This document shows positions 25,913 through 34,671 of a DNA stretch of 64,000 bases, one piece after another (within the stretch, counting starts at the first letter, position 1; each line of letters starts with the position of its first letter). A program made the translations under genes and the position numbers. The DNA is taken from contig PAQL01000041.1 of the NCBI GenBank assembly GCA_002709295.1, forward strand, positions 30,790 through 94,789, in the 5' to 3' direction. The notes beneath the pieces are model-generated. The model was not told the origin of the DNA. It made no database searches and saw only the letters and a program-made list of their open reading frames with translations. The DNA is from Phycisphaerae bacterium (GTDB taxonomy: Bacteria > Planctomycetota > Phycisphaerae > Phycisphaerales > SM1A02).

Positions 25913-26611
25913 TCAGGCTTCGGCTTGCGCCCTCGCCTTCGACTTGTAGAGACGAGTGGCGGGGCGGATGTACAGATCGCCGCCGTTGGGACCGGGGACC
26001 GGACCCTTGACGACGAGGAGGTTCTTCTCGGGATCGGCGTGGACGACGTCGAGGCTGCGAACGGTGACCCGCTCGGCGCCCATCTGACCGGCCATCCTCT
26101 TGCCCTTCTTGATCTTCGGACCGGTACCGAGGTTGGTGGCATGACCACCGATCGAGCCCGGGGAGCGGTGTGCCCGCTTCACGCCGTGGCTGGCCTCGAG
26201 ACCGGAGAAGTTGTGTCGCTTCATCGGGCCCTGGAAGCCCTTGCCCTTGCTGGTCCCGGAGACGTCGACGAACTTCACGTCCTCGAACATCGAGACGTCG
26301 ACGGTCTGGCCGAGCTCGTAGCCGGCCGCCTCGTCGTCGTTCTCGACGCGGAACTCGCTGTGGATCTTCTTGGGAGCGGTCTTCGCCTTGGCGTCGTGAC
26401 CGATCTGCGGCATCGCGGCTCGGCGGACCTTGGCATCCTCGAAGCCCATCTGGATCGCGGCGTATCCGTCGACCTCGGTGGTCTTCACCTGGGTCACGAC
26501 GCAGGGGCCGGCCTCGATCACGGTCACCGGGATGTTGGTGCCGTCCTCGTGGAACCAGCGGGACATTCCCACCTTGCGGCCGAGGATCGCGACGTTCTTG
26601 ACGGGAGGCAT
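25913..26611 (-). CDS. rplC: 50S ribosomal protein uL3
   Basis: 232 residues. ILGRKVGMSRWFHEDGTNIPVT-type start, and the central loop GKGFQGPMKRHNFSGLEASHG that approaches the peptidyl transferase centre. It is one of the first proteins in large-subunit assembly. It is flanked by unusually long spacers (129 bp and 283 bp), each with a hairpin. Confidence 0.98.
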   Translation of the reverse strand: MPPVKNVAILGRKVGMSRWFHEDGTNIPVTVIEAGPCVVTQVKTTEVDGYAAIQMGFEDAKVRRAAMPQIGHDAKAKTAPKKIHSEFRVENDDEAAGYELGQTVDVSMFEDVKFVDVSGTSKGKGFQGPMKRHNFSGLEASHGVKRAHRSPGSIGGHATNLGTGPKIKKGKRMAGQMGAERVTVRSLDVVHADPEKNLLVVKGPVPGPNGGDLYIRPATRLYKSKARAQAEA

Positions 26612-26693
26612 GTGGTTCCTTTCAGAGGCTGGTCCGGAGTCTTCCGGAGGATGCTTGGCCAGAGGTCGTCGACGTGGCCGGTGCGAGGGGATG

Positions 26694-26732
26694 CGAAACG
26701 GGTCGTCCTCGCCTCAGGGCGGAACGACCCGT
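26694..26732 (-). terminator. Terminator-like hairpin just after rpsJ
   Basis: A perfect 9-bp stem (26698-26706 with 26724-26732, ACGGGTCGT/ACGACCCGT) starts eight bases past the rpsJ stop. The minus-strand transcript continues TTTCGC after the stem, the same tail as the terminator at 9110-9144. It may partly uncouple rpsJ from the rest of the operon (attenuation) or mark a processing site. Confidence 0.5.
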
Positions 26733-26740
26733 CGATTGAA

Positions 26741-27049
<309 letters not shown>

Positions 27050-27393
27050 GCGATTTCAGTTTCCGAAGAAGTGAGCGTCGAACAGAAGGATCAGTGATCG
27101 AGTCCCGACATGCGGTCGGGTCGACCGGGAAGGTGAGAACAGCGGGTTGCCGGTCGAGACCGGCGAGTGGACGTGACGCGGGTGAAGGAATCGGTCCGAA
27201 ACCGAAACGCCAAAATCACGCGCGAACCGCGAATGGTACCGATTCCCGCGATTCTGTCAACGCCCGGCAGGGCGGGGGTCCGGGATCGCCGCCGGGCCCG
27301 GGGAGGCTCCGGGCCTCGATCGACCGTACCATGCGTGGCCGCCAGCCAGAGTCCCGGGGGCGATCCCCGAGCCCACCATGAGGGCCCCGACCC
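27050..27393. other. 344-bp divergent regulatory region upstream of rpsJ
   Basis: No gene was found. On the minus strand it holds the presumed S10 operon promoter (27233-27260) and a leader of about 175 bases. On the plus strand a TACCAT at 27327-27332, about 60 bases before the ATG at 27394, may be the -10 element of the divergent secreted-protein gene. It has locally more A+T around 27190-27260 than its surroundings. Confidence 0.55.
27233..27260 (-). promoter_or_regulatory. Promoter of the S10-spc-alpha block
   Basis: On the minus strand a perfect -35 TTGACA (27260-27255), 16 bases, and TACCAT (27238-27233) as -10. It is the best classical promoter found in the window and lies where expected, about 180 bases before rpsJ. 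The -10 hexamer fits TANNNT like the leaderless promoters, but those lack a -35 box. Confidence 0.6.
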
Positions 27394-28848
27394 ATGTCCA
27401 TCCTCACGATCCTGACCCTCTGCACCGCCCTGAATCCTCTCCAAACCCCGTTTTCAGCTCAGGAAGCGGGTTCTGAGGCTTCCGAGCCCCCCTCCAAGAG
27501 GGTGGAGAATCGATCCCTCGGATGCTCCTTCACCCTCCCCACCGATGGTTCGGCGGTGATCTCAGGGGGGGCGACGAACCCCCAGATTCGGGCCGTCCAG
27601 GCGACTTCCAACCCCCCGGCATGGGAAATCACCGCCCAAAGAATCGAATTTCCGACCCCGGAAGGAGGATTTGGCCAGTCCACGGCCATCACCCCCGCCC
27701 GAATGGCTTCGGCCTTCATCGCCGATGCTCGGGAGTCCAACGGAGGGGATCTGGAGATCGGGGAGCAGGGTGAGGACCTCCGAATCGACGAACTCCAGGC
27801 CTCCAGAGTGACCGGCTACCTGAGCCATGAATCGGGTCGGACCGCTCGATTCGACTGGACCTTCATCCAGACCGGCCCCAACCGCTTCCTTCTTCTTCAA
27901 TTCCTCGCAGATCGGAACCGCTGGCCGGGCCCCACCTTCGAGTCGGTGATCGAATCCATCGACATCCAGACCGAACCGGAGCTGGCGATCGACTCGATGG
28001 AGCTGGTCGATCGCGGCCGGTCGATCATCCGTGAAATCGACGAAAAAGCCCTTAAAAGCGTGATTTCAAGGCTGAAGGAGGGTGTCTACTACCGTCTTCA
28101 GGGCGTCGACGCGGAGTCGGAGAAACCGACCGAACTCGGCTGCAGCAGAATCATCGCCATGGAGACCACCCGGGATGCGGTCCGGGACTCCAGAGCCCCG
28201 ACCCCTCGACTCGAGGGAGAGACCGGCCTCCTCATCTGGATGCAGGTCCGGGTGCTCCCCTCCACCCCGGAAGGCCCCTACCAGGATGTCGATCTCCGAG
28301 CCTGGCTGTCATGGGACCGGGAGGAGGAATGGTGGACGATGAGGACCACCGTCCGCATCAAGGGGACCGATGCCAGCCGGACCAATGCCGTGACCGGACT
28401 TCGACCTCGACCCCTGCCGAAGGATCCTCGTCGCTGGCTGCAGGTCATCAGCGGCGGCAGGGAATCGTTCGAACGGGATGACCTCAAGCTTCAGGTGCCG
28501 GATCTGGACACCTATCTGTCCGAGGCGGAGCGGCTGGTGCTGCCCGAACTCCTGGCCGCGATCCAGGCTCCCCGCGGTGATTTCGGCGTCTACGCCTGGA
28601 ACGAGGACCGGCTCTCCATCACCCGCCGACTCGAGGACTGGCTTCCGGGCGGGGACTCCCGACAGCCCGCGACCCTCATGAGCCGTCCTGCGGCCGACGC
28701 CTGGCCCGCGACCCAGATCCTGGGGGATGATGGGGTCCTGCGGGAACGCATCACGCCGAGAGCCGGTGGCGAGGTCACCTGGTCGAGAATCGAACTCGAG
28801 GAACTTCGCGGCCTCTACCTGCAAAAAGGAATCCCCTTCGACGGTTGA
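27394..28848 (+). CDS. Secreted protein of unknown function
   Basis: 484 residues. A weak N-terminal signal (MSILTILTLCTALNPLQ, cleavage perhaps near 22) suggests export. The rest is soluble, with no internal membrane segment and no motif I recognise. Two segments, around 40-190 and around 210-480, look like separate domains: the first resembles small lipid- or surface-binding beta proteins in composition only. Its stop overlaps the first possible start (TTG) of the next gene, a GT2 glycosyltransferase, so they may be co-transcribed. ATG 27394 gives the signal peptide. Confidence 0.75.
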   Translation: MSILTILTLCTALNPLQTPFSAQEAGSEASEPPSKRVENRSLGCSFTLPTDGSAVISGGATNPQIRAVQATSNPPAWEITAQRIEFPTPEGGFGQSTAITPARMASAFIADARESNGGDLEIGEQGEDLRIDELQASRVTGYLSHESGRTARFDWTFIQTGPNRFLLLQFLADRNRWPGPTFESVIESIDIQTEPELAIDSMELVDRGRSIIREIDEKALKSVISRLKEGVYYRLQGVDAESEKPTELGCSRIIAMETTRDAVRDSRAPTPRLEGETGLLIWMQVRVLPSTPEGPYQDVDLRAWLSWDREEEWWTMRTTVRIKGTDASRTNAVTGLRPRPLPKDPRRWLQVISGGRESFERDDLKLQVPDLDTYLSEAERLVLPELLAAIQAPRGDFGVYAWNEDRLSITRRLEDWLPGGDSRQPATLMSRPAADAWPATQILGDDGVLRERITPRAGGEVTWSRIELEELRGLYLQKGIPFDG

Positions 28849-28871
28849 GCGAAACGCTCGGCGTTTTCTCG

Positions 28872-29657
28872 ATGGAGCCCCTGCCGATGATCCAGTCCAG
28901 TCAGGATGCCGACGATCTCCGCGTGTTGCTGGCCATTCCGGTCTACAACGAGGTGAATCACGTTCATTCGGTGCTGACCGAGGTCCGACGACGGATCGAC
29001 GACGTACTCGTCATCGACGACGGTTCGACCGACGGAACCCCCCAGGCACTGGCCGAGCACCCCGTCGAGGTGATCCGGCACGCATCCAATCGCGGCTACG
29101 GCCGGAGCATGCAGGACATGATGCGATGGGCTGCCTTCGACGGATTCGACTGGCTGGTGACCATGGACTGCGACGAACAGCATGAACCCGCCGCCATACC
29201 CCGTTTCATCGAGGCGATCGAACGGGACGATCTGGATGTCGTCTCCGGCAGCAGGTATCTCGATCCCGAAGGTCGTGTCGACGCCCCCCCGCCGGATCGC
29301 CGCCGCATCAACGGCATCCTCACCGAGGAGATCAACCGGCGACTCGGTCTCGATCTCACCGACGCGTTCTGCGGCTTCAAGGCCTATCGCGTCTCATCCC
29401 TGGCCTCGCTTCAACTGGATGTCGACGGCTACGACTTCCCCATGCAGTTCTGGGTCCAGGCGATCGCCAACGGGCTCCGGATCGGCGAGATCCCGGTCCG
29501 TCTGATCTACAACGATCCCAGTCGGTCCTTCGGTGGCCCGCTCGACGATCCCGCCAATCGACTCACGGTCTACCGACGAACGTTCGAGCGGGAGCTGGTC
29601 CGATGCGAGGACCGGCTGCCGTTGGCCCCTCCGACGGTCGCCGATCTCTCCTCCTGA
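28872..29657 (+). CDS. Family 2 glycosyltransferase (dolichol-phosphate mannosyltransferase-like)
   Basis: About 261 residues of a GT-A fold enzyme that transfers a sugar from a nucleotide donor. LLAIPVYNEVNHVHSVL and LVIDDGSTDGTPQAL are the N-terminal nucleotide-binding motifs, and VTMDCDEQHEP carries the metal-binding D-x-D. LGLDLTDAFCGFKAYR is typical of the DPM1/GtrB group, which charges a polyprenyl phosphate. No C-terminal membrane helices are seen, so it is probably cytosolic or peripheral. Start is uncertain: TTG 28845, ATG 28872 or ATG 28887; the last has GGAG nine bases upstream. Confidence 0.87.
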   Translation: MEPLPMIQSSQDADDLRVLLAIPVYNEVNHVHSVLTEVRRRIDDVLVIDDGSTDGTPQALAEHPVEVIRHASNRGYGRSMQDMMRWAAFDGFDWLVTMDCDEQHEPAAIPRFIEAIERDDLDVVSGSRYLDPEGRVDAPPPDRRRINGILTEEINRRLGLDLTDAFCGFKAYRVSSLASLQLDVDGYDFPMQFWVQAIANGLRIGEIPVRLIYNDPSRSFGGPLDDPANRLTVYRRTFERELVRCEDRLPLAPPTVADLSS

Positions 29658-29735
29658 CCGGGTTCGGACGACGGACCGGCAGGCCTCAGGCTCGATGCAT
29701 CACCCGCCACGATCCGCGGGTGAACCTGATTCCCG

Positions 29736-31112
29736 GTGAACGAGGTGGTGGTGGCCGAGACGACGATCCAACCCGAGCCCGGACACTGGACGACCGTCGA
29801 CCCGGATCGAACGGGAATGTTCGCCTCCGCGCGTCGGGCCACCCGGGAGACGATGAATCTCGCTTCGAACCTGACGGTCGTCGCCACCGGGCACCAGGCC
29901 GCGATCTGGCATCCTGGAATCCTCGCCAAGGACCTGGCGATCACCGCGCTGGCCGCCCACGGCACCGCATCCGGCCGGGCCATGCAGGCGATCCACTTCA
30001 TCGCCGACCACGATGCCAACGACGGTGGCCTGATCCCCTACCCGGGCCCCGGTCCATCGCGAGCGAGCTGGCGGATGCTCCCGGTCAGTGAAGGCACCGC
30101 CACCCGGGATCTTCCGGCAGCGCCCCCCTCCTCCCCACCCACCGATGCGATCGGCATCGCGGCTGTCTCCGAAGGGATGGCGGCGATCCACGCCGCGGTG
30201 TCCGCCCATGCCGATGCGGCGAATCTTGCCTTGCAGCTGGGTCTGGCGACCGACACCCTGGCGAGCCCGTTCACCGGCGGGGTCCCCCGTCGCTCGATGT
30301 CCCGCCTCCTCGAGGCGCCCATCGGACTGGAACTCGTCGATCGCATGCTTCAGGATCCCGAAGCCTGCATCACCGCCCACGACGAGGCGGTCGAGGCCGA
30401 CCGACGAACCCGGGCCGACGGATCCGGCCGATGGCCGCGTGGTGCGGCCCGACCCCTTCGTCGAGGTTCCACCGAGGAACTCCCCTTGTGGCGGGCGACG
30501 GAACATGGCCGCCGACCGGTGCTGCGAGGAGAGCGGATCGATCCCGCATCCTGCCGACCCCGGGCCCTTCTGGCGACCGCGCTGGCTCGGCTCGGCGGCT
30601 GCGATCTCTTCGTGCACGGCCTGGGCGGCAGCCACTACGACCCGACCATGGAGGATTGGATCGGACGATGGCTCGGACCCGAGGTCGCCGCCGAACTCGC
30701 CCCCGTGACCATGGCCACCGCGACTCTGCGACTGCCGATCGAGGTCGAATCACCCCCGGAGACGCCCCCGGCGACTCCGGAAGGACTGCATCGTCTGTTG
30801 TCGGATCCGGATCTGGATCGAAACGCGGCTCCACGCCGCGAGCAGCTGCTCGCCTCCATCGAGGTCGCGGCCCGACGGAGTCTCGATCGACGGTCGGCGT
30901 TCGACGCCCTGCGTCGGGAGATCGACCTCGCCCGGACCCGCGGACGCGACACCATCGATCGGTACCGGGGCCGGCTCGCCGCTGAAGGTGAACGACGACG
31001 AGGACTCGAGATCGCGAGCGATCGGACGTGGGCGTTCCCGATGCATCGATCCGAGGACCTTCGAAGCCTGGCCGCGAAGATCGATCGTTCGTTCTCAGGC
31101 CGGTCGGCCTGA
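29736..31112 (+). CDS. BshC-like protein (bacillithiol cysteine-adding enzyme relative)
   Basis: 458 residues from GTG 29736. VVATGHQAAIWHPGILAKDLAI near residue 48 parallels the TGQQAGLFTGP segment of BshC, and HFIADHDAND near 87 parallels its ATEDHDFDE region. LFVHGLGGSHYDPTMEDW near 300 resembles the GGxxYD segment of the same family. A region rich in Arg and Glu (about 375-430) is probably the family's coiled coil. BshC joins cysteine to glucosaminyl-malate in Firmicutes; here BshA and BshB are not nearby, so the substrate is uncertain. No close functional match can be claimed. Confidence 0.65.
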   Translation: MNEVVVAETTIQPEPGHWTTVDPDRTGMFASARRATRETMNLASNLTVVATGHQAAIWHPGILAKDLAITALAAHGTASGRAMQAIHFIADHDANDGGLIPYPGPGPSRASWRMLPVSEGTATRDLPAAPPSSPPTDAIGIAAVSEGMAAIHAAVSAHADAANLALQLGLATDTLASPFTGGVPRRSMSRLLEAPIGLELVDRMLQDPEACITAHDEAVEADRRTRADGSGRWPRGAARPLRRGSTEELPLWRATEHGRRPVLRGERIDPASCRPRALLATALARLGGCDLFVHGLGGSHYDPTMEDWIGRWLGPEVAAELAPVTMATATLRLPIEVESPPETPPATPEGLHRLLSDPDLDRNAAPRREQLLASIEVAARRSLDRRSAFDALRREIDLARTRGRDTIDRYRGRLAAEGERRRGLEIASDRTWAFPMHRSEDLRSLAAKIDRSFSGRSA

Positions 31113-31141
31113 GAGACCCGTCCCCCTGATCCGGTCGGGGG

Positions 31142-32149
31142 TCAGCCCTCGCCGAAGGGTCGGGCCCGGTAGAAGCGGGCGTCACCCAGACCACGAACCG
31201 GCTCGGTGAAACCGGTGACGTCGGCGGCATTCCGGTCGACCGCATCCAGGGCCATTCGAGTGGCCGCGTCGAGATCGTCGAGACGACTGACGAACACCGC
31301 CTCGGGGGTCGCGGGGACCTTGATCGCCCCGTGTTCCTGACGACCGTGGTGACTGGCGATGATGTGCTGCAGCGCGAGCTTCGCATCCGGGGGAAGCGGC
31401 TCTCCGCCGGCCTGCCGGGCCCGGGCCGCATAGGTCTCGAGCATCACCACGCCGTCGACGAGATGCCCGAGGAGATTCCCCCGCCGGGTGTACTCGAAGC
31501 GTTCCGGATCGATCTCCAGCACCTTGCCCGAATCATGAAGCATGAGTCCGAGCAGGACGATGTCCCGATCCAGCTCGGGATGCAGCGGGAGCACCGCGTC
31601 CGCGGACTTGAGGAGCGACAAGGTGTGCTCCAGAAGGCCGCCCAGCACGGCATGGTGCATCGAGATCGCCGCGGGCGCCTGCTTGAATCGGGTGATGAAG
31701 GCATCGTCGCCGAGGTAGGCCTCCACCAGCGCCTTCGCCGCGGGGTGCTCCAGCGAATCGAGGATCGCCTTCATTTCCGCGAACATCTCCTCGGGATCCC
31801 GACTGCTCGCAGGCAGCAGGGTCCGGAGACGGTCGGCATCCACCGAGGCGGGCTCGATCGCCTCGACCCGCACCTGGATCTGATCGTTGAAGTTCTCGCA
31901 GCTGCCCGAGACATGAACGAACGGGGCACCGACCAGCGATTCCAGCAGTCCCGGGGCGACGGACCACTTGCGTCCGTTCACGCGGCCGGTGGCGTCTCGA
32001 AGGACGCACTTCAGAAACGGGTTGCCGTTGCGGCTGGCGGAGACCTGGGGATTCACGAGGGCGTAGATCCCCTCGACCCTGGTCCCGGGAGTCATGTCGG
32101 CGATGTCCAGATGCCAACGGTCTGCTTCGATCGCGGTTTCATTCATCAA
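31142..32149 (-). CDS. HD-domain/OB-fold 3'-5' exoribonuclease, YhaM-like
   Basis: 335 residues. An N-terminal OB-fold (about 18-100, with GRVNGRKWSV) is followed by an HD phosphohydrolase domain: HH at 165-166, LMLHDSGK (His205-Asp206) and ASHHGRQEHG. The combination is that of YhaM/CBF1, a 3'-5' exonuclease acting on RNA and single-stranded DNA in Gram-positive bacteria. The start overlaps the end of the NAD(P)HX dehydratase gene by 11 bp, so it is the last gene of the lysS operon. Function as an exonuclease is inferred from architecture. Confidence 0.88.
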   Translation of the reverse strand: MMNETAIEADRWHLDIADMTPGTRVEGIYALVNPQVSASRNGNPFLKCVLRDATGRVNGRKWSVAPGLLESLVGAPFVHVSGSCENFNDQIQVRVEAIEPASVDADRLRTLLPASSRDPEEMFAEMKAILDSLEHPAAKALVEAYLGDDAFITRFKQAPAAISMHHAVLGGLLEHTLSLLKSADAVLPLHPELDRDIVLLGLMLHDSGKVLEIDPERFEYTRRGNLLGHLVDGVVMLETYAARARQAGGEPLPPDAKLALQHIIASHHGRQEHGAIKVPATPEAVFVSRLDDLDAATRMALDAVDRNAADVTGFTEPVRGLGDARFYRARPFGEG

Positions 32150-33080
32150 TGGACTGTATCAGTCCCCGGGCTTCAGGTATCGAATCAGCCAGTTCGTGCG
32201 CGAGAAGTCCCGCATCACCGATCGTTCGCGACCGGATCATGCCGGCGAGCGAATGAAGTTCGACGCCGATGCAGGCGAGCTCGAAGGCGTCCCGGGTGAT
32301 GTCGTTCGCACGGGCACCGGCACGCGGATGGAACTGCGCGAGCAGTCCACCGATCACTCCGGCGAGCACGTCGCCGCTGCCGCCGGTGGCCAGAGCCGGA
32401 TTGGGCCGTTCGCAGCGCCACCATCGTTCTCCATCGGCCACCACGGTCCGGGCCCCCTTGAGCACCACCACCACCGGTCCCCCGCCCGAATCGAGGGCCC
32501 GGGCAAGGGAGGCCGCGGCGTGCGGCCGCCGCTCCTCGTGCAGTGGATCGGCATCGATGCCGAGCACCCGGGCCAGACGCCCCCATTCCCCGGGATGAGG
32601 AGTGAGGACGATGGGTCCCCGCATCGAGCGGACGCCCGCTCGTGCCAGGGCGTTCAATCCGTCCGCATCCAGGACCCGGGGACGCTCCTCCAGTTCGACG
32701 ACGTCCCGGACGAGATCCTCGATCCCGTCCGGTGAGCCGAGGCCGCACCCGCACACCACGGCATGCGACTGCCGGGCCGCCTCGATACCCCACGCGATCG
32801 AGTCGTGATCCACCGCTTCGGAGATGCCCAGGGGGATCAGCGTCGCTTCCGGAAGCATGGTCGCCACGGTGGCCGCCAGCGTGCTCGGCACCGCGACGAC
32901 GGTGAGACCGCATCCACTTCGCAATGCAGCCCGAGCGGCGAGCGCCGGCGCTCCGGCCATCATCCTCGGGGTGGTCGATCCACCGATCACCAGCGTGGTC
33001 CCGAAGGTGCCCTTGTGACCGAGGGGGTCGCGTCCGGGCATCGGCGGGACGGTCGGCACCGGGCGGCCGGCATCACTCAT
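32139..33080 (-). CDS. nnrD: ADP/ATP-dependent NAD(P)H-hydrate dehydratase (YjeF C-terminal domain only)
   Basis: 313 residues with the ribokinase-like carbohydrate kinase fold of the NnrD family, which repairs hydrated NAD(P)H. GTTLVIGGSTTPRMMAGAP near the N-terminus, VLDADGLNALA, LTPHPGEWGRLA and the catalytic NPALATGGSGDVLAGVIGG are diagnostic. In many bacteria it is fused to the epimerase NnrE; here that domain is absent. ATG 33080 overlaps the end of the transglutaminase-like gene by eight bases; an in-frame ATG at 33095 is an alternative. Confidence 0.92.
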   Translation of the reverse strand: MSDAGRPVPTVPPMPGRDPLGHKGTFGTTLVIGGSTTPRMMAGAPALAARAALRSGCGLTVVAVPSTLAATVATMLPEATLIPLGISEAVDHDSIAWGIEAARQSHAVVCGCGLGSPDGIEDLVRDVVELEERPRVLDADGLNALARAGVRSMRGPIVLTPHPGEWGRLARVLGIDADPLHEERRPHAAASLARALDSGGGPVVVVLKGARTVVADGERWWRCERPNPALATGGSGDVLAGVIGGLLAQFHPRAGARANDITRDAFELACIGVELHSLAGMIRSRTIGDAGLLAHELADSIPEARGLIQSIDE

Positions 33081-34671
33081 CGGGCCGCTCTTCATCCGTG
33101 TCGTGGGATCCGATGCCGGTTCCGGGTTCGAGCACCTCGATGTCGATGGCGCCGAAGACGTCGAGCATCGCCCGTCCTCCGGTCTCCAGATCCCCTGCAC
33201 CGCCGTCGGAGAAGGAGACCGCGATGTGGCCGGGATGGAACGCGAGCGTGCCTCCGAGGGTGGCGTCCAGATCGATCCAGCGATCCCCGATGACCGCCTG
33301 AGTCCACATGTGCCAGAGGAATGCGCCGTCGGATCCGCCCTTCCGGGGGATCCAGACCAGTCCGCTCGCCAGTCGGCTGGGGATGCCCGCCGAGCGCAGG
33401 GCCGCCGCCAGCAGGACCGCGTGTTCGGTGCAGTCCCCTCGTCGACTTCGAACCGTCTCGCTGGCGGTGCCGAAGGCCGTGCCGAGATCCTTCCGATCGA
33501 TGTGTCGATGCACCGCGGAGCGGAGCGCCCGCACCCGCTCCAGGGTGGGCCGACCGGGACGGTCGTGGCGGTTCGTGAACGCCGCCACCTCGGGATCGGT
33601 GGCATCCAGCACCGACGTGGCCTCCAGATGCCGGGCCCGGTCGAACGCCGGACCGACCGGTGAGGACCGTCCGGTCTCGACCTCGATCAGGTTGGCCGCG
33701 GGCATCTCGATCACCTCGACCCGCTGGGCACCGGCCGCGGGGAACTCCGGAGCGGGGATGCCGTCTCGTCCGGTGATGCGGTAGGTCACCGCGCCTCCTC
33801 GATCCAGGCGTCGCTTCCGACCCTTGAAGACCGGCTCGACGACGCCGGCCTCCATGAGTTCCACGTCGCCCCGGAAGGCGATCTCCGCATCGGCCTCCGT
33901 CGATCGTTCGATTCGAAGGCCCCCGAGCCCCGCCCCCATCGAGACCTCGCTGGAGAGCAGCACCCCCTCGGCATCGAAGAACTCGACCGCGACCGAACCG
34001 CCGGGATCGGTGATCTCCCACCGGACCGCCTCGACCTCGCCCCCGGGACCGCGCACCGGTCGGGTGCCGGTTCGACGGAACTCGACGATGGCCGGTTCGA
34101 GTCCACGAGCCGGATCGAGCACCAGCAGGCGGGTCGCGGCGGCCTCGCCGGCATCCGCCCGGGCTCGGGCGATCTCCATGGCCCGCTCGGGGACATGCCA
34201 GTCCCCCGACGGCCGGGGCCTCCGTGACTCCACGGTCCTGCCCCCCTGGCTTCGTCGCTCGAGGACCTCTTCGCCTTCGAACATCCAGGTGGTCGAGACC
34301 GGGACGCCTCCCAGTTCCTGACGGATGCCCATCGCAGTCATCGCGCCGTCATCCCCCAGTTCGATCCAGGTCCGGATTCTCGTGGAGGTCTCCACGGTTC
34401 CACGACGGAATCGAAGCTCCAGATCGATCGAGGTTCGACTCGCACCGTCGTCAAGCCGTTCGGTGACCTCCGTCATCCGTCCGCAGGGATGACCGCCGAG
34501 CGTGCAGCGGAACCAGTGGCGTTCGATGAGGGTGATCGACGTCCCGGGCGAACCGGCATCCGACATCGTGTCCGCGGATCCCGGCGTCCCGGCGGACAGG
34601 AACGCGAGCAGCACCGCGACGAGACACGCCGCTCCCCGCCTCGATCGGGATCGAAGGCGGGGGGACATCAC
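33073..34671 (-). CDS. Secreted transglutaminase-like protein
   Basis: 532 residues with a signal peptide (about 1-33; VAVLLAFLSAGTPGSA). The N-terminal 350 residues are beta-rich with no recognised domain. The C-terminal transglutaminase core (about 360-490) has a complete Cys-His-Asp set: Cys414 in RRGDCTEHAVLLAAALR, His454 in FLWHMWTQ and Asp469 in DLDATLGG. In bacteria such proteins act as proteases or amidases as often as cross-linkers. ATGA overlap with lysS upstream and overlap with nnrD downstream tie it into the operon. Confidence 0.87.
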   Translation of the reverse strand: MMSPRLRSRSRRGAACLVAVLLAFLSAGTPGSADTMSDAGSPGTSITLIERHWFRCTLGGHPCGRMTEVTERLDDGASRTSIDLELRFRRGTVETSTRIRTWIELGDDGAMTAMGIRQELGGVPVSTTWMFEGEEVLERRSQGGRTVESRRPRPSGDWHVPERAMEIARARADAGEAAATRLLVLDPARGLEPAIVEFRRTGTRPVRGPGGEVEAVRWEITDPGGSVAVEFFDAEGVLLSSEVSMGAGLGGLRIERSTEADAEIAFRGDVELMEAGVVEPVFKGRKRRLDRGGAVTYRITGRDGIPAPEFPAAGAQRVEVIEMPAANLIEVETGRSSPVGPAFDRARHLEATSVLDATDPEVAAFTNRHDRPGRPTLERVRALRSAVHRHIDRKDLGTAFGTASETVRSRRGDCTEHAVLLAAALRSAGIPSRLASGLVWIPRKGGSDGAFLWHMWTQAVIGDRWIDLDATLGGTLAFHPGHIAVSFSDGGAGDLETGGRAMLDVFGAIDIEVLEPGTGIGSHDTDEERPDE

